Shown: one piece after another, positions 44,505 to 57,319 of the stretch
Layout of the letters: each line of letters starts with the position of its first letter
Position numbering within the stretch: the first letter of the stretch is position 1
Origin: Sulfitobacter dubius
GTDB taxonomy: Bacteria > Pseudomonadota > Alphaproteobacteria > Rhodobacterales > Rhodobacteraceae
DNA length: 64,000 nt
Assembly (NCBI RefSeq): GCF_900113435.1
Contig: NZ_FOPG01000002.1
Span: 248,001-312,000, forward strand
Direction of reading: 5' to 3'
Notes under the pieces: generated by a model
The model's database searches: none
What the model saw: the letters and a program-made list of their open reading frames with translations, nothing else
What the model was told of the DNA's origin: nothing
Translations under genes and position numbers: made by a program

Positions 44505-45356
44505 ATGCCGGAACTGCCAGAGGTCGAAACCGTCCGCCGGGGGCTGGCCCCCGCGATGGAGGGCCAAGTGATCGCCCGGGCCGAAGTCAACCGCCCCGAT
44601 CTGCGCTGGCCCTTCCCCGAGCGGATGGCCGAGCGGTTGACCGGGCAGCGGGTCGGGCTGCTGCGGCGGCGGTCGAAGTATATTCTGGCCGATCTGGCGA
44701 GCGGGGAATCGCTGTTGGTGCATCTGGGGATGTCGGGGCGGATGCTGGTCTCGGGCGACCCTCTGGGGCAATTTCAGCACAACCACCCCGCGCCCGAGAA
44801 ACATGACCACGTCGTGTTGCATATGGGTAACGGTGCGCGGATCACCTTCAACGACCCCCGCCGTTTCGGCGCGATGGATCTGATGCCCACCGCCGGGGCC
44901 GAGACGCATAAACTGCTGGCCTCGCTCGGGCCGGAACCCTTGGGCAATGACTTTCACGAAGCGCATCTGGTGGCCGCACTAAAAGGGCGCAATACACCGA
45001 TCAAATCCGCCCTGCTGGATCAGCGGATCGTAGCAGGTTTGGGAAATATCTATGTCTGCGAAGCGCTTTACAGGGCGGGCATTCACCCGGCCCGCAAGGC
45101 CGGGCGTATCTCGGCCACCCGGATCGCGGGGCTGGTGCCAATCATCCGCAACGTGCTGGCCGATGCGATCGAGGCGGGGGGATCGTCACTGAAAGACTTC
45201 CGCCAAGCCGATGGCGAATTGGGCTACTTCCAACATAGCTTTGATGTCTATGGGCGGGAGGGCGAACCCTGTCGCAGACCGGGTTGTGATGGCACCATTG
45301 GCCGCATTGTTCAGAGCGGCCGGTCCTCCTTCTATTGCCCGCGCTGCCAAAGATAA
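44505..45356 (+). CDS. mutM: Formamidopyrimidine-DNA glycosylase
   Basis: A 283-residue base-excision repair enzyme that removes 8-oxoguanine and cuts the abasic site. It begins [14 protein letters not shown] with the catalytic Pro2 and Glu3, has [15 protein letters not shown] with the conserved lysine, the H2TH region ([20 protein letters not shown]), and ends in a four-cysteine zinc finger ([13 protein letters not shown] ... FYCPRCQR). The start at 44505 is fixed by the need for MPE and by GAGGGG; the longer open frame is a shadow of ubiE. Confidence 0.96.
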   Translation: MPELPEVETVRRGLAPAMEGQVIARAEVNRPDLRWPFPERMAERLTGQRVGLLRRRSKYILADLASGESLLVHLGMSGRMLVSGDPLGQFQHNHPAPEKHDHVVLHMGNGARITFNDPRRFGAMDLMPTAGAETHKLLASLGPEPLGNDFHEAHLVAALKGRNTPIKSALLDQRIVAGLGNIYVCEALYRAGIHPARKAGRISATRIAGLVPIIRNVLADAIEAGGSSLKDFRQADGELGYFQHSFDVYGREGEPCRRPGCDGTIGRIVQSGRSSFYCPRCQR

Positions 45357-45420
45357 CTTGAAACATGGGGGTGCCGTGGTATGCACATTCCCCTGAGCGC
45401 AACAACAAAGAGCATTCTTG

Positions 45421-46197
45421 ATGGCTTACGAAACGATCACCGTGGACGTGGACAACCATGTGGCCCTGATCACCCTCAACCGCCCGGATGCGCTCAATGC
45501 GCTCAACGACGCGTTGCTGGGTGAATTGGCCAAGGCGCTGAAAGGCGCGCAGGAAAACGACAAGGTGCGCTGCATCGTTATTACCGGGTCGGAAAAGGCA
45601 TTCGCTGCCGGCGCCGACATCGCAATGATGCGCGAGAAAAGCTTTGTCGACGTCTTCATGGGGGATCTCTTCACGCCAGAGACCGATCAAATCCTGCGCG
45701 TGCGCAAGCCGATCATCGCAGCCGTGTCGGGCTATGCCTTGGGCGGTGGCTGCGAATTGGCGATGATGTGCGATTTCATCATCTGTTCGGAAAGCGCCAA
45801 GTTCGGTCAGCCCGAGATCAACCTTGGTGTTGTGGCAGGCATCGGCGGGACACAGCGTCTGACCCGTCTGGTGGGCAAGTCCAAAGCGATGGACATGAAC
45901 CTGACGGGCCGTTTCATGGATGCCGAAGAAGCGGAACGTTCGGGCCTCGTCTCCCGCGTTGTGCCGGTGAAAAAGCTGATGGAAGAAGCCATGGCCGCCG
46001 CCGGCAAAATTGCCGAGAAATCGATGATCTCGGCCACCGTGGTCAAGGAATGCGTGAACCGCGCCTATGAGGTGCCGCTGAGCGAAGGCCTTCTGTTCGA
46101 GCGCCGCATGTTCCATTCGCTGTTCAACACCGAAGACCAGAAAGAAGGCATGTCGGCCTTCCTTGAAAAGCGCGAAGCGCAGTTCCGCGACAAGTAA
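45421..46197 (+). CDS. Enoyl-CoA hydratase
   Basis: A 258-residue crotonase-family hydratase. The oxyanion-hole segments are KAFAAGADIAMM and ALGGGCELAMMCDFI; the catalytic glutamates lie in GQPEINLGVVAGIGGTQRLT, in the positions of short-chain enoyl-CoA hydratases. It opens VALITLNRPDALNALNDALL. ATG 45421 is used rather than the TTG before it. It probably works in beta-oxidation and sits between mutM and rpsT as in many related genomes. A hairpin follows the stop. Confidence 0.92.
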   Translation: MAYETITVDVDNHVALITLNRPDALNALNDALLGELAKALKGAQENDKVRCIVITGSEKAFAAGADIAMMREKSFVDVFMGDLFTPETDQILRVRKPIIAAVSGYALGGGCELAMMCDFIICSESAKFGQPEINLGVVAGIGGTQRLTRLVGKSKAMDMNLTGRFMDAEEAERSGLVSRVVPVKKLMEEAMAAAGKIAEKSMISATVVKECVNRAYEVPLSEGLLFERRMFHSLFNTEDQKEGMSAFLEKREAQFRDK

Positions 46198-46208
46198 GCG
46201 ATTCCAGT

Positions 46209-46231
46209 GGCGCGGCTTGCATTGCCGCGCC
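46209..46231 (+). terminator. Hairpin after the enoyl-CoA hydratase gene
   Basis: GGCGCGGC (46209-46216) and GCCGCGCC (46224-46231) pair around a seven-base loop, 11 bases after the stop. The following bases, TGCTGTCTT, are only moderately T-rich. Confidence 0.55.
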
Positions 46232-46371
46232 TGCTGTCTTATAGGCAGCCCCAATACATGCGCGTGCAGCCCGCTCTGGCTAGAATCACCTGCCCTTTGG
46301 GGGCCCGGATTTCCGGTAGGGTTGGCGTCACGCATTGCTACGCAACAAAATGAACCCGAAGGCTGATACTC

Positions 46372-46635
46372 ATGGCAAACACAACACAATCCGCAAAGCG
46401 CGCACGTCAAAACGAGAAACGTTTTGCGATCAACAAAGCCCGTCGTTCGCGCATCCGCACCTACCTGCGCAAAGTCGAAGAAGCTATCACCTCCGGTGAT
46501 AAAGAAGCCGCAACCGCAGCTCTGAAAGCCGCCCAGCCCGAGCTGATGCGCGGCGTCACAAAAGGCGTTTTCCACAAAAACACCGCGTCGCGCAAAATGT
46601 CGCGTCTGGCCGCACGGGTCAAAGCACTGGGTTAA
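46372..46635 (+). CDS. rpsT: 30S ribosomal protein S20
   Basis: An 87-residue, highly basic ribosomal protein that binds 16S rRNA. It has the standard start [38 protein letters not shown], and the closing [20 protein letters not shown]. Full length. It is a single gene in front of the dnaA region, the usual alphaproteobacterial place, and is ended by a strong terminator. Confidence 0.97.
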   Translation: MANTTQSAKRARQNEKRFAINKARRSRIRTYLRKVEEAITSGDKEAATAALKAAQPELMRGVTKGVFHKNTASRKMSRLAARVKALG

Positions 46636-46669
46636 TCCTGCCCCACAGCCAACCCTTTGAAAGACAAGA

Positions 46670-46694
46670 GGCGCCGCATTGCGGCGCCTTTTTT
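46670..46694 (+). terminator. Rho-independent terminator of rpsT
   Basis: GGCGCCGC (46670-46677), loop ATT, GCGGCGCC (46681-46688), then six T. It lies 34 bases after the stop. Confidence 0.93.
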
Positions 46695-47156
46695 CGTGCG
46701 AGTGCAGCGAAAAAAACACGTCAGAGATTCTTTTCAGGCAATCTCTGAGTCAAGATGGAAGATATGTTGAAGCGGACCTGAAACACTTGCTACCAAAGGT
46801 TCAGCGATTCATTTCGCTTGGGGGGACAGGCCCTGAAACAGGCGTCAGCCAATTGGCAGAATGCCAACTTCAGGGAAGTGCGGATGGCCGTTGAAATACG
46901 GCACGATGCACTGTCGTGAATGCTGCTGCCAGCACGTTTACCCTGTCGATGAGAACACGAACGGTTCGTTCAGCGCCTCTTGCGCCGGTTTACGGTGTGG
47001 CAGGCTAATGGGCAGGCCATTCTAGCAAAGTCCGAAGGACACAGGTCGGTCATCCGCGTGGGACCGGGTGGATGATCTGTTGCCGGGTGAAACGAAAATT
47101 TAGGGTCGGGATCCACTCGGCCTCTGTGCGAAGAGCAAAGCGGGACGTTAGGCACG
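46695..47156. other. Non-coding region upstream of dnaA with inverted repeats and GANTC sites
   Basis: About 460 bases without a convincing gene. It holds several inverted repeats: TCAGAGATT (46721-46729) with AATCTCTGA (46740-46748); TTGGCA-GAA-TGCCAA (46853-46867), nested inside CCCTGAA (46831-46837) with TTCAGGG (46869-46875); and ACGAAC-G-GTTCGT (46957-46969). GANTC sites (CcrM methylation) occur at 46726, 46747 and 46806. I see no TTATNCACA-type DnaA box and no TTAA-N7-TTAA CtrA site. It must contain the dnaA promoter. Whether it takes part in replication initiation cannot be told from this. Confidence 0.6.
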
Positions 47157-48518
47157 ATGACATTAGATCACTGGGGCGAGATCAAAGAGCGGCTTCTGAA
47201 GACCGTTGGGCAAAACAACTACACCACTTGGATTGAGCCGCTTGTGCCCGGCGATGTCGAAGATGGAATCGTGACACTCAAGGTGCCCACGAACTTCTTT
47301 GGCAATTACGTCAGCCAGAACTTCTCGGACCTGATCTTGCATGAAATTAACGCCGCTGGCACCGATGCCACGCGCCTGAATTTTGCGCTGAACCAGCAGC
47401 CCGCCAATGCCGCCGACAAGCCCGCCCCAGCTGCGCGGCAGACCACCGCCGCTGCAAAGCCCGCCGCCAATAGCCAGCTGAGCACTGCCCCGCTCGACCC
47501 GCGCTTTAGCTTTGACAACTTTGTTGTTGGCAAACCAAACGAACTGGCCCATGCCGCCGCGCGCCGTGTTGCCGAAGGTGGCCCGGTCACGTTCAACCCG
47601 CTGTTCCTCTATGGCGGTGTCGGTCTGGGTAAGACCCACCTGATGCACGCGATCGCCCGCGAGCTGCATGAGCGCAAGCCCGAGATGAACGTGCTTTATC
47701 TTTCGGCCGAGCAATTCATGTACCGTTTTGTGCAGGCGCTGCGCGACCGCAAGATGATGGACTTCAAAGAGATCTTCCGTTCGGTCGACGTGCTGATGGT
47801 CGATGACGTGCAGTTCATCGCGGGCAAGGATTCAACGCAGGAAGAGTTCTTCCACACGTTCAATGCGCTCGTGGACCAGCACAAACAGATCATTATCTCT
47901 GCCGACCGCGCACCGGGTGAGATCAAAGACCTCGAAGATCGGGTGAAATCACGCCTGCAGTGCGGCTTGATCGTGGACCTGCACCCGACGGACTATGAGC
48001 TTCGCCTCGGCATTCTGCAAAGCAAGGTCGAAGTGCAGCGCAAGACATATCCGGACCTCGAAGTTGCCGATGGCGTTTTGGAATTCCTCGCGCATCGCAT
48101 TACCTCGAACGTCCGCGTGCTCGAAGGTGCGCTGACCCGTCTGTTCGCTTTCGCCTCGCTCGTGGGCCGTGAGATCGACATGGGCCTGACCCAAGATTGT
48201 CTGGCCGACGTGCTGCGCGCCTCAGAGCGCAAAATTTCGGTCGAGGAAATCCAGCGGAAAGTGTCGGATCACTACAACATCCGTCTGAGCGATATGATCG
48301 GCCCCAAGCGTCTGCGCAGCTATGCCCGCCCACGTCAGGTGGCGATGTATCTGTGCAAGCAGATGACCAGCCGCTCCTTGCCAGAGATTGGCCGCCGCTT
48401 TGGCGGGCGTGATCATACCACCGTCATGCATGGTGTGCGCCGGATCGAAGAACTGAAGGTTTCCGACGGTCAGATCGCCGAGGATCTGGAACTGCTGCGC
48501 CGGGCGCTCGAATCCTGA
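47157..48518 (+). CDS. dnaA: Chromosomal replication initiator DnaA
   Basis: A 453-residue AAA+ initiator. Domain I (WGEIKERLLKTVGQNNYTTW) interacts with helicase and partners. Domain II (about residues 75-115) is an Ala/Pro-rich linker. Domain III has Walker A LYGGVGLGKTHLMHA, Walker B VLMVDDVQFIAG and the arginine-containing box VKSRLQCGL. Domain IV has the DNA-binding signature FGGRDHTTVMHGVRRIEEL. Length and order are normal. It leads dnaA-dnaN-recF-lysE-gyrB. Confidence 0.98.
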   Translation: MTLDHWGEIKERLLKTVGQNNYTTWIEPLVPGDVEDGIVTLKVPTNFFGNYVSQNFSDLILHEINAAGTDATRLNFALNQQPANAADKPAPAARQTTAAAKPAANSQLSTAPLDPRFSFDNFVVGKPNELAHAAARRVAEGGPVTFNPLFLYGGVGLGKTHLMHAIARELHERKPEMNVLYLSAEQFMYRFVQALRDRKMMDFKEIFRSVDVLMVDDVQFIAGKDSTQEEFFHTFNALVDQHKQIIISADRAPGEIKDLEDRVKSRLQCGLIVDLHPTDYELRLGILQSKVEVQRKTYPDLEVADGVLEFLAHRITSNVRVLEGALTRLFAFASLVGREIDMGLTQDCLADVLRASERKISVEEIQRKVSDHYNIRLSDMIGPKRLRSYARPRQVAMYLCKQMTSRSLPEIGRRFGGRDHTTVMHGVRRIEELKVSDGQIAEDLELLRRALES

Positions 48519-48567
48519 CCCAAATCTGCTGACGGGGTTGTGTTCAGGACACGGTTAAACAGCGATC

Positions 48568-48588
48568 AGGGGCGCAGCTTGCGCCCCT
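48568..48588 (+). terminator. Hairpin between dnaA and dnaN
   Basis: AGGGGCGCA (48568-48576) and TGCGCCCCT (48580-48588) form a nine-base stem with a three-base loop, 49 bases after the dnaA stop. There is no real T-run after it, so it may act as a weak terminator or attenuator before dnaN. Confidence 0.55.
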
Positions 48589-48682
48589 CTTGCAATCGCA
48601 GCAACAAAGCCACAAAAGTTCTTGTGTAAGCGTGGGAACCGGGTAGTTTGCCTCTCCCGGCAATCGGTATGGGAGAAGGCAT

Positions 48683-49801
48683 ATGAAATTCAGCATCGAA
48701 CGCGCGGCACTGCTTAAGGCCGTTTCGCAAGCCCAATCCGTCGTTGAGCGGCGCAACACCATTCCGATCCTCGCCAACGTGCTGATCGAAGCCGAAGGCA
48801 GCGATGTCTCCTTCCGCGCCACCGATCTGGATATCGAAGTGGTCGATAAGGTCGCCGCTCAGGTGGAACGCGCCGGGGCCACCACCGTTTCGGCGACGCT
48901 GCTGCATGAGATCGTGCGCAAACTGCCCGACGGTGCGTTGATCAGCCTTACCGCCGACACCGCCGCCGGCCGTCTGACCGTCGAAGCGGGCCGATCAAAC
49001 TTCTCACTGGCGACACTGCCGCGCGAAGATTTCCCGGTTATGGCCTCGTCGGAATATGCCTCCAACTTCTCGGCGCCTGCCCCGGTGCTGCGCCGCCTGT
49101 TCGACAAATCCAAATTTGCCATCTCTACCGAAGAGACGCGCTACTACCTCAACGGCGTCTACCTGCACATTGCGGATGCCGAAAGCGGCAAAGCGCTGCG
49201 CTGCGTGGCGACCGATGGCCACCGCCTCGCGCGGATCGACGCCGCAATGCCTGAGGGCGCGGCTGAGATGCCCGGCGTCATCGTGCCGCGCAAGACCGTG
49301 GGCGAACTGCGCAAACTTCTGGATGACGACGAGATGGAGATTGCGGTTTCCGTTTCGGAGACCAAGATCCGGTTTGCCACCCCTGCCATCACCCTGACAT
49401 CCAAGGTGATCGACGGTACTTTCCCCGACTACACCCGTGTGATTCCCCAAGGGAACACCCGCAAGATGGAAGTCGACGCCGCCGATTTCGCCCGCGCGGT
49501 GGACCGCGTGGCAACCGTGAGTTCCGAGCGTTCGCGCGCCGTGAAACTGCAACTGGACGAAGACCGTCTTGTGCTGTCGGTCAACGCACCTGACAGCGGT
49601 GCTGCGGAAGAAGAACTTGCCGTGGCCTATGCGGATGAGCGGCTGGAGATTGGCTTCAACGCGAAATACCTGCTGGAAATCGCCAGCCAAGTGGACCGCG
49701 AGAACGCTGTGTTCCTGTTCAACTCCTCTGGCGACCCGACACTGATGCGTGAAGGCAATGATACGTCTGCGGTCTATGTCGTCATGCCGATGCGCGTGTG
49801 A
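48683..49801 (+). CDS. dnaN: DNA polymerase III beta sliding clamp
   Basis: A 372-residue sliding clamp of three similar domains: opening MKFSIERAALLKAVSQAQSV, the middle-domain KFAISTEETRYYLNGVYLHI and ATDGHRLARIDAAM, and the closing FNSSGDPTLMREGNDTSAVY with VVMPMRV. It tethers polymerase III to DNA. GGGAGAAGG lies before the ATG. It lies between dnaA and recF, followed by two hairpins. Confidence 0.97.
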   Translation: MKFSIERAALLKAVSQAQSVVERRNTIPILANVLIEAEGSDVSFRATDLDIEVVDKVAAQVERAGATTVSATLLHEIVRKLPDGALISLTADTAAGRLTVEAGRSNFSLATLPREDFPVMASSEYASNFSAPAPVLRRLFDKSKFAISTEETRYYLNGVYLHIADAESGKALRCVATDGHRLARIDAAMPEGAAEMPGVIVPRKTVGELRKLLDDDEMEIAVSVSETKIRFATPAITLTSKVIDGTFPDYTRVIPQGNTRKMEVDAADFARAVDRVATVSSERSRAVKLQLDEDRLVLSVNAPDSGAAEEELAVAYADERLEIGFNAKYLLEIASQVDRENAVFLFNSSGDPTLMREGNDTSAVYVVMPMRV

Positions 49802-49806
49802 CTTGG

Positions 49807-49853
49807 GCGGGAATTTTTGAAATTCCCGCGCCGTTTTCTTTGAAAGAAAACGG
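49807..49853 (+). other. Two tandem hairpins between dnaN and recF
   Basis: GCGGGAATTT (49807-49816) pairs with AAATTCCCGC (49820-49829). One base later CCGTTTTCTTT (49831-49841) pairs with AAAGAAAACGG (49843-49853). The last GG of the second stem is part of the GGAG ribosome binding site (49852-49855) of recF at 49861, so the stem could limit recF translation. The first may stop or slow dnaN transcripts. Confidence 0.6.
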
Positions 49854-49860
49854 AGTCTGA

Positions 49861-50954
49861 ATGACGCAGCTGTATCTATCCAACCTCGGCCTCTCGCATT
49901 TCCGCTCGCACCGCCGCGCGGTGATCGATGTCGACGTGCGCCCCGTGGCGATTTATGGGCCGAACGGTGCGGGCAAGACCAATATCATCGAGGCTATTTC
50001 TCTACTGTCCCCGGGCCGCGGCCTGCGCCGAAGCAGCGCGCAAGATATGGCGCGTCGGCCCGAAGCGCTTGGATGGAAGGTGACCGGCTTGCTGCACGGC
50101 CCGTCGGTTTTGCATGAGGTCGACATCTGGTCCGAGGCGGGCGCTGCGCGGCAAACCAAGATCGACGGCAAAGCTGCCGCGCAGACCGCGCTAGGTCGGA
50201 TCGCGCGGGTGCTTTGGTTGATCCCCGCGATGGACCGGCTGTGGATTGAAGGGGCCGAAGGGCGGCGGCGGTTTCTGGATCGCGTCACCCTGTCGATGCT
50301 GCCCGATCATGCGGAACTGTCGTTGAGCTACGAAAAGGCCATGCGCGAGCGGAATCGCTTGCTAAAGGATATGGTGCGCGAGCCTGCGTGGTATGCCGCG
50401 CTTGAAAGTAGCATGGCCGAAACGGGCGCGCAAATTCATGCCAACCGCCTCCACGCCCTCGCGGCGCTGGAAGCCGCTCAAGACGAAGCGCAAACCGCCT
50501 TCCCTATCGCCACTTTGGCCTTACAATGCGACATGCCGAGTGAGGCCGAAGCGCTGCGCCGTGCCCTGTCAGACAACCGAATGCGGGATCTTTCTGCGGG
50601 GCGTACACTGATTGGCCCGCACCGCGCCGATCTGGAAGGCACCTATGCCGCCAAGGGGGTCGCTGCGCGCGATTGCTCTACCGGAGAGCAAAAGGCGCTT
50701 CTCGTCTCGCTGATCCTTGCCAATGCCCGCGCCATCGCCGCCGAATTCGGTGCCCCGCCGCTGCTGCTGCTGGATGAGGTAGCGGCACATCTTGATGCCA
50801 CCCGTCGCGCGGCGCTTTACGATGAAATCTGTGCGCTTGGCGCCCAAGCTTGGATGACCGGCACCGGGCCTGATCTGTTTGAGAATCTCGGGGACCGCGC
50901 GCAGTATGTCGAAGTGACCGAAGAGAAGGGTCTCTCTCGGGTGGAGGCCAGCGT

Positions 50955-50958
<4 letters not shown>
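49861..50958 (+). CDS. recF: DNA replication and repair protein RecF
   Basis: A 365-residue SMC-like ATPase that helps load RecA at gaps. Walker A is YGPNGAGKTNIIEAISLL, the opening is LSNLGLSHFRSHRRAVIDVD, the signature region is CSTGEQKALLVSLILANA, and Walker B is LLLLDEVAAHLDATRR. Full length for the family. Its stop overlaps the start of the lysE-type gene by four bases, so the exporter is translationally coupled to recF. Confidence 0.95.
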
Positions 50959-54069
<3,111 letters not shown>

Positions 54070-54178
54070 GGAGGTGTAGGGAGGCGGGACTGTCTCCGCT
54101 GCGTATAGGTATAATAAGCCGTTTAATTATAGCGGCCTATGACAAACCCCTTAGCGCTTTACCGTAACTTTCAGACAT

Positions 54179-54210
54179 ATGTGCCGCGCAGCCGTAACTG
54201 CGCGGCACAT
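54179..54210. terminator. Strong hairpin between convergent gyrB and icd
   Basis: ATGTGCCGCGCAG (54179-54191) pairs with CTGCGCGGCACAT (54198-54210) around a six-base loop. TCTTT follows on the plus strand. It stands between the two converging genes and could end both transcripts. A further weak stem (GCCG ... CGGC) lies around 54118-54136. Confidence 0.75.
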
Positions 54211-54227
54211 TCTTTAAATCGGGTGAT

Positions 54228-56417
54228 TTAGCCGATGATGCTGTTTAGCGTCTTGGATGGGCGCATCACGGAGTCGGTCTTGGCCGCGTCGGTGCGGTAG
54301 TATCCTCCCAGATCAGCCGCTGGCCCCTGAACCGCTGCAAGCTCGCCTAAAATAGCCGCTTCATTGGTTGCCAGTGCTTCTGCGATTGGCGCGAAGTGGG
54401 CGGCAAGCTCTGTATCCTTGCTTTGTGCGGCAACCGCTTCGGCCCAATACCGCGCGAACCAGTAGTGGCTGTCGCGGTTGTCCGGCTCACCCACTTTGCG
54501 CGAGGGGGAGCGACCATTGTCGAGGATGCCCTGCGTTGCCACTTCGACGGCTTCGCCCAAGATGCGGGCCTTATCGTTGCCCTTGGCATCGGCCAAGAAC
54601 ATCAGGCTCTCGCCAAGCGCACAGAATTCGCCAAGGCTGTCCCACCGCAGGTGGTTCTGCTCGACAAGTTGCTGCACGTGTTTCGGGGCCGAACCGCCCG
54701 CGCCGGTTTCGAACAAGCCGCCGCCGTTCATCAGCTTCACGATCGACAGCATCTTGGCAGAAGTCGCCAATTCCAAGATCGGGAAGAGGTCGGTCAGGTA
54801 ATCGCGCAGCACGTTGCCGGTGATGGCAATCGTGTTCTCGCCTTTGGTGATCGTCTCAAGCGAGGCACGGGTGGCTTCGCGTGGGGCCATGATCTCGAAC
54901 TTATCGGCCACGCCTTGGGCCTCAAGGATCGGCTTCACGTAGGAGATCAGTTCGGCGTCATGGGCCCGGCTTTCGTCCAGCCAGAAGATCGCCCGGCAGC
55001 CTTCGGCCTTTTGGCGGGAAATGGCGAGGTTGACCCAATCCTCAATCGGCGCCTTGCGTGCAGAGGAAGACCGCCAGATATCACCGGCGTCGACTTTGTG
55101 CTGGTGCAGCACAGTGCCATCGTCGAGGATCATCTTGACGGTGCCCGCCTCAGCCAATTCAAACGTGGTGGGGTGAGAGCCGTATTCCTCGGCCTTTTGC
55201 GCCATCAGGCCGATGTTCTGCACCGTGCCTGCGGTTGCCGGATCAAGCTTGCCGTTCTCTTTGAAGAAGTTGATCGCCTCGTCATAGACGGGTGCATAGG
55301 AGTTGTCGGGGATCACGCAGTTGGCGTCGTGTTCCTTGCCGTCCGGGCCCCAGCCCTTGCCGCCAGCGCGGATCAGCGCGGGCATCGAGGCGTCGATGAT
55401 CACGTCCGAGGAGACATGCAAGTTGGTGATGCCCTTGTCGGAATCGACCATATACATCGGCGGACGGTCTCCCATGCAGGCGTTGATGTCGGCCATGATC
55501 TCCGTCTCGCCTTTCACGCGCTCCAGCAGGTCGCCGAGGCCGGAGTTGGGGTTCACGCCCAGTTCCTTGAGCTTTTGCCCATGCTTTTCAAACACCGGCG
55601 CAAGGTAGGCTTTGACTGCGTGACCGAACAGGATCGGGTCAGAAACCTTCATCATCGTCGCTTTGAGGTGCAGCGAGAAAAGGATGCCGTCTTCTTTGGT
55701 TTTTTCAATCTGGGTGTTGAGGAAGTCCTTGAGTGCCGCGGCGCTCATGAAGGTCGCGTCGACCACGGTGCCTGCAGGATACTCAAGCCCGTCTTTCAGA
55801 ACCGTCTCACCATCCGCCGTTTCCAGCACGATCTTTGCGCCACTCGCGGCGTCGAGCGTGGCGGAAACTTCGTTAGAGAAGAAATCATTGCCGGACATCG
55901 ACGATACATGCGTCTTGCTGTCGGATGCCCAATCGCCCATCCGGTGCGGGTTCGATTGCGCGAAGCTTTTCACCGCTTTGGCAGCGCGGCGGTCAGAGTT
56001 GCCTTCGCGCAGAACCGGGTTCACAGCCGAGCCCTTGATCGTGTCATACTTGGCCCGAACGGCTTTCTCTTCGTCGGTGCTGGGGGAATCAGGGTAATCA
56101 GGCAAGGCAAAGCCTTGGGACTGCAGCTCTTTGATGGCGCCGACCAATTGCGGCACAGAGGCAGAGATGTTCGGCAGCTTGATGACATTCGCCTCGGGGG
56201 TTTTTACCAAACGGCCCAATTCGGCCAGATCGTCGGATTGACGCTGGTCTTCGGTCAAAGCCTCAGGGAAGGTCGCCAGAATACGCCCGGCAAGGCTAAT
56301 ATCTTTCGTGCCGACGCTCACACCAGCGGCTTTGGCGAATTTTTGGATGATCGGCAACAGGGACGCCGAGGCCAGCTCCGGCGCTTCGTCAACTTTAGTG
56401 TAAATGATGTCGGACAT
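54228..56417 (-). CDS. icd: Isocitrate dehydrogenase, NADP-dependent, monomeric type
   Basis: A 729-residue enzyme of the large monomeric isocitrate dehydrogenase family (IDH-II), cytosolic, converting isocitrate to 2-oxoglutarate with NADPH formation. Family blocks: [100 protein letters not shown] and [23 protein letters not shown] 56415-56417 follows GGAG at good spacing; four further codons upstream are not needed. It is a single gene, convergent with gyrB. This form is common in roseobacters in place of the small homodimeric enzyme. Confidence 0.95.
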   Translation of the reverse strand: MSDIIYTKVDEAPELASASLLPIIQKFAKAAGVSVGTKDISLAGRILATFPEALTEDQRQSDDLAELGRLVKTPEANVIKLPNISASVPQLVGAIKELQSQGFALPDYPDSPSTDEEKAVRAKYDTIKGSAVNPVLREGNSDRRAAKAVKSFAQSNPHRMGDWASDSKTHVSSMSGNDFFSNEVSATLDAASGAKIVLETADGETVLKDGLEYPAGTVVDATFMSAAALKDFLNTQIEKTKEDGILFSLHLKATMMKVSDPILFGHAVKAYLAPVFEKHGQKLKELGVNPNSGLGDLLERVKGETEIMADINACMGDRPPMYMVDSDKGITNLHVSSDVIIDASMPALIRAGGKGWGPDGKEHDANCVIPDNSYAPVYDEAINFFKENGKLDPATAGTVQNIGLMAQKAEEYGSHPTTFELAEAGTVKMILDDGTVLHQHKVDAGDIWRSSSARKAPIEDWVNLAISRQKAEGCRAIFWLDESRAHDAELISYVKPILEAQGVADKFEIMAPREATRASLETITKGENTIAITGNVLRDYLTDLFPILELATSAKMLSIVKLMNGGGLFETGAGGSAPKHVQQLVEQNHLRWDSLGEFCALGESLMFLADAKGNDKARILGEAVEVATQGILDNGRSPSRKVGEPDNRDSHYWFARYWAEAVAAQSKDTELAAHFAPIAEALATNEAAILGELAAVQGPAADLGGYYRTDAAKTDSVMRPSKTLNSIIG

Positions 56418-56579
56418 GATATGCTCCAAATTGCTGCATTTGTTGCCCTGATAGCTGAACAGACAGCGAAGGTCGACGGTATACCGCAGTATGCGGTGGG
56501 GTCGGCATGGGAAAATGCGGTGATTTAGCGGATTCCAGCCATCGGGCGGGCCAAGCGGCCAGAAAGCGTGGCGATTGCC

Positions 56580-57236
56580 TTAGCGAGACACGCTGCGCAG
56601 CTGTAGGATCTGCATCCCAATCGCCATGGCCGGGCCAATGCCCACCGCAAACAGCAACGTGCCAAGGCCCAAAGTGCCTCCTAACGCCCAGCCAATCGCG
56701 ACCACGGTCAACTCAATACTCATGCGCACCAGCGCGATGGGTTTGCCCGTGACCCGCTGCAGTCCCGTCATCAGCCCATCACGCGGGCCGGGGCCGAGGT
56801 TTGCCACAAGATAAATCGCGCCGCCAAAGCCTGTTACGAAAACACCTGTCAAAGCCAACAGGGCATTCGCCAGATAGCTGTCAAACCGTGGCAGGATCGG
56901 CAGTGCATATTCCAGCACCAGCGCCACGATCACCGCGTTCAGAATGGTGCCGATGCCCGGCATCTGGCGCAGCGGAATCCAAAGCAGCAGCACCGTGGCG
57001 CTGATAAGGAATGTCGCGAGCCCAAGGCTCCAGCCCGTGATGTTGGTCACGCCTTCGGCAAAAACGGTCCAAGGGCTGACTCCAACGCCTGCATTTACCA
57101 AAAGCGCTTCGCCCGTGCCGAACATCACCAGCCCGAGGATCAGAAACACCATCGAGACGAAGGGCGGCTTGAGGGTGAAGGCCTTGGGCGAACTCCACCG
57201 CAGCGTGGGGACAGAGGTGACAGACAGGAAACTCAC
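56580..57236 (-). CDS. YczE/YitT-like integral membrane protein
   Basis: A 218-residue membrane protein with five or so hydrophobic helices and the YczE-type pattern GEALLVNAGVGVSPWTVFAE near the start, LVANLGPGPRDGLMTGLQRV in the middle and ALGGTLGLGTLLFAVGIGPA near the end. The glycine-rich SPW and GPRDGL loops are the conserved part of the family, whose transport role is not known. It probably starts at GTG 57234-57236. It stands alone between icd and the glycan cluster. Confidence 0.75.
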   Translation of the reverse strand: MSFLSVTSVPTLRWSSPKAFTLKPPFVSMVFLILGLVMFGTGEALLVNAGVGVSPWTVFAEGVTNITGWSLGLATFLISATVLLLWIPLRQMPGIGTILNAVIVALVLEYALPILPRFDSYLANALLALTGVFVTGFGGAIYLVANLGPGPRDGLMTGLQRVTGKPIALVRMSIELTVVAIGWALGGTLGLGTLLFAVGIGPAMAIGMQILQLRSVSR

Positions 57237-57319
57237 GGGCGCGACCTCTGGCGATGCAATCTAGATGCGCACTTGTTCCAGTTTACGCCAGACCCGGCAA
57301 GGTCAATCCGCCCACGAAT

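Noticed and set aside
46679-46894. Small open frame in the dnaA upstream region
   Set aside because: It begins inside the rpsT terminator, has no ribosome site and shows no family features.
46695-47156. Chromosomal origin with DnaA boxes
   Set aside because: I found no TTATNCACA-type boxes or AT-rich unwinding region here. The gene order alone does not prove an origin in this gap.
54396-56528. A 710-codon frame opposite icd
   Set aside because: Shadow of the monomeric isocitrate dehydrogenase gene.
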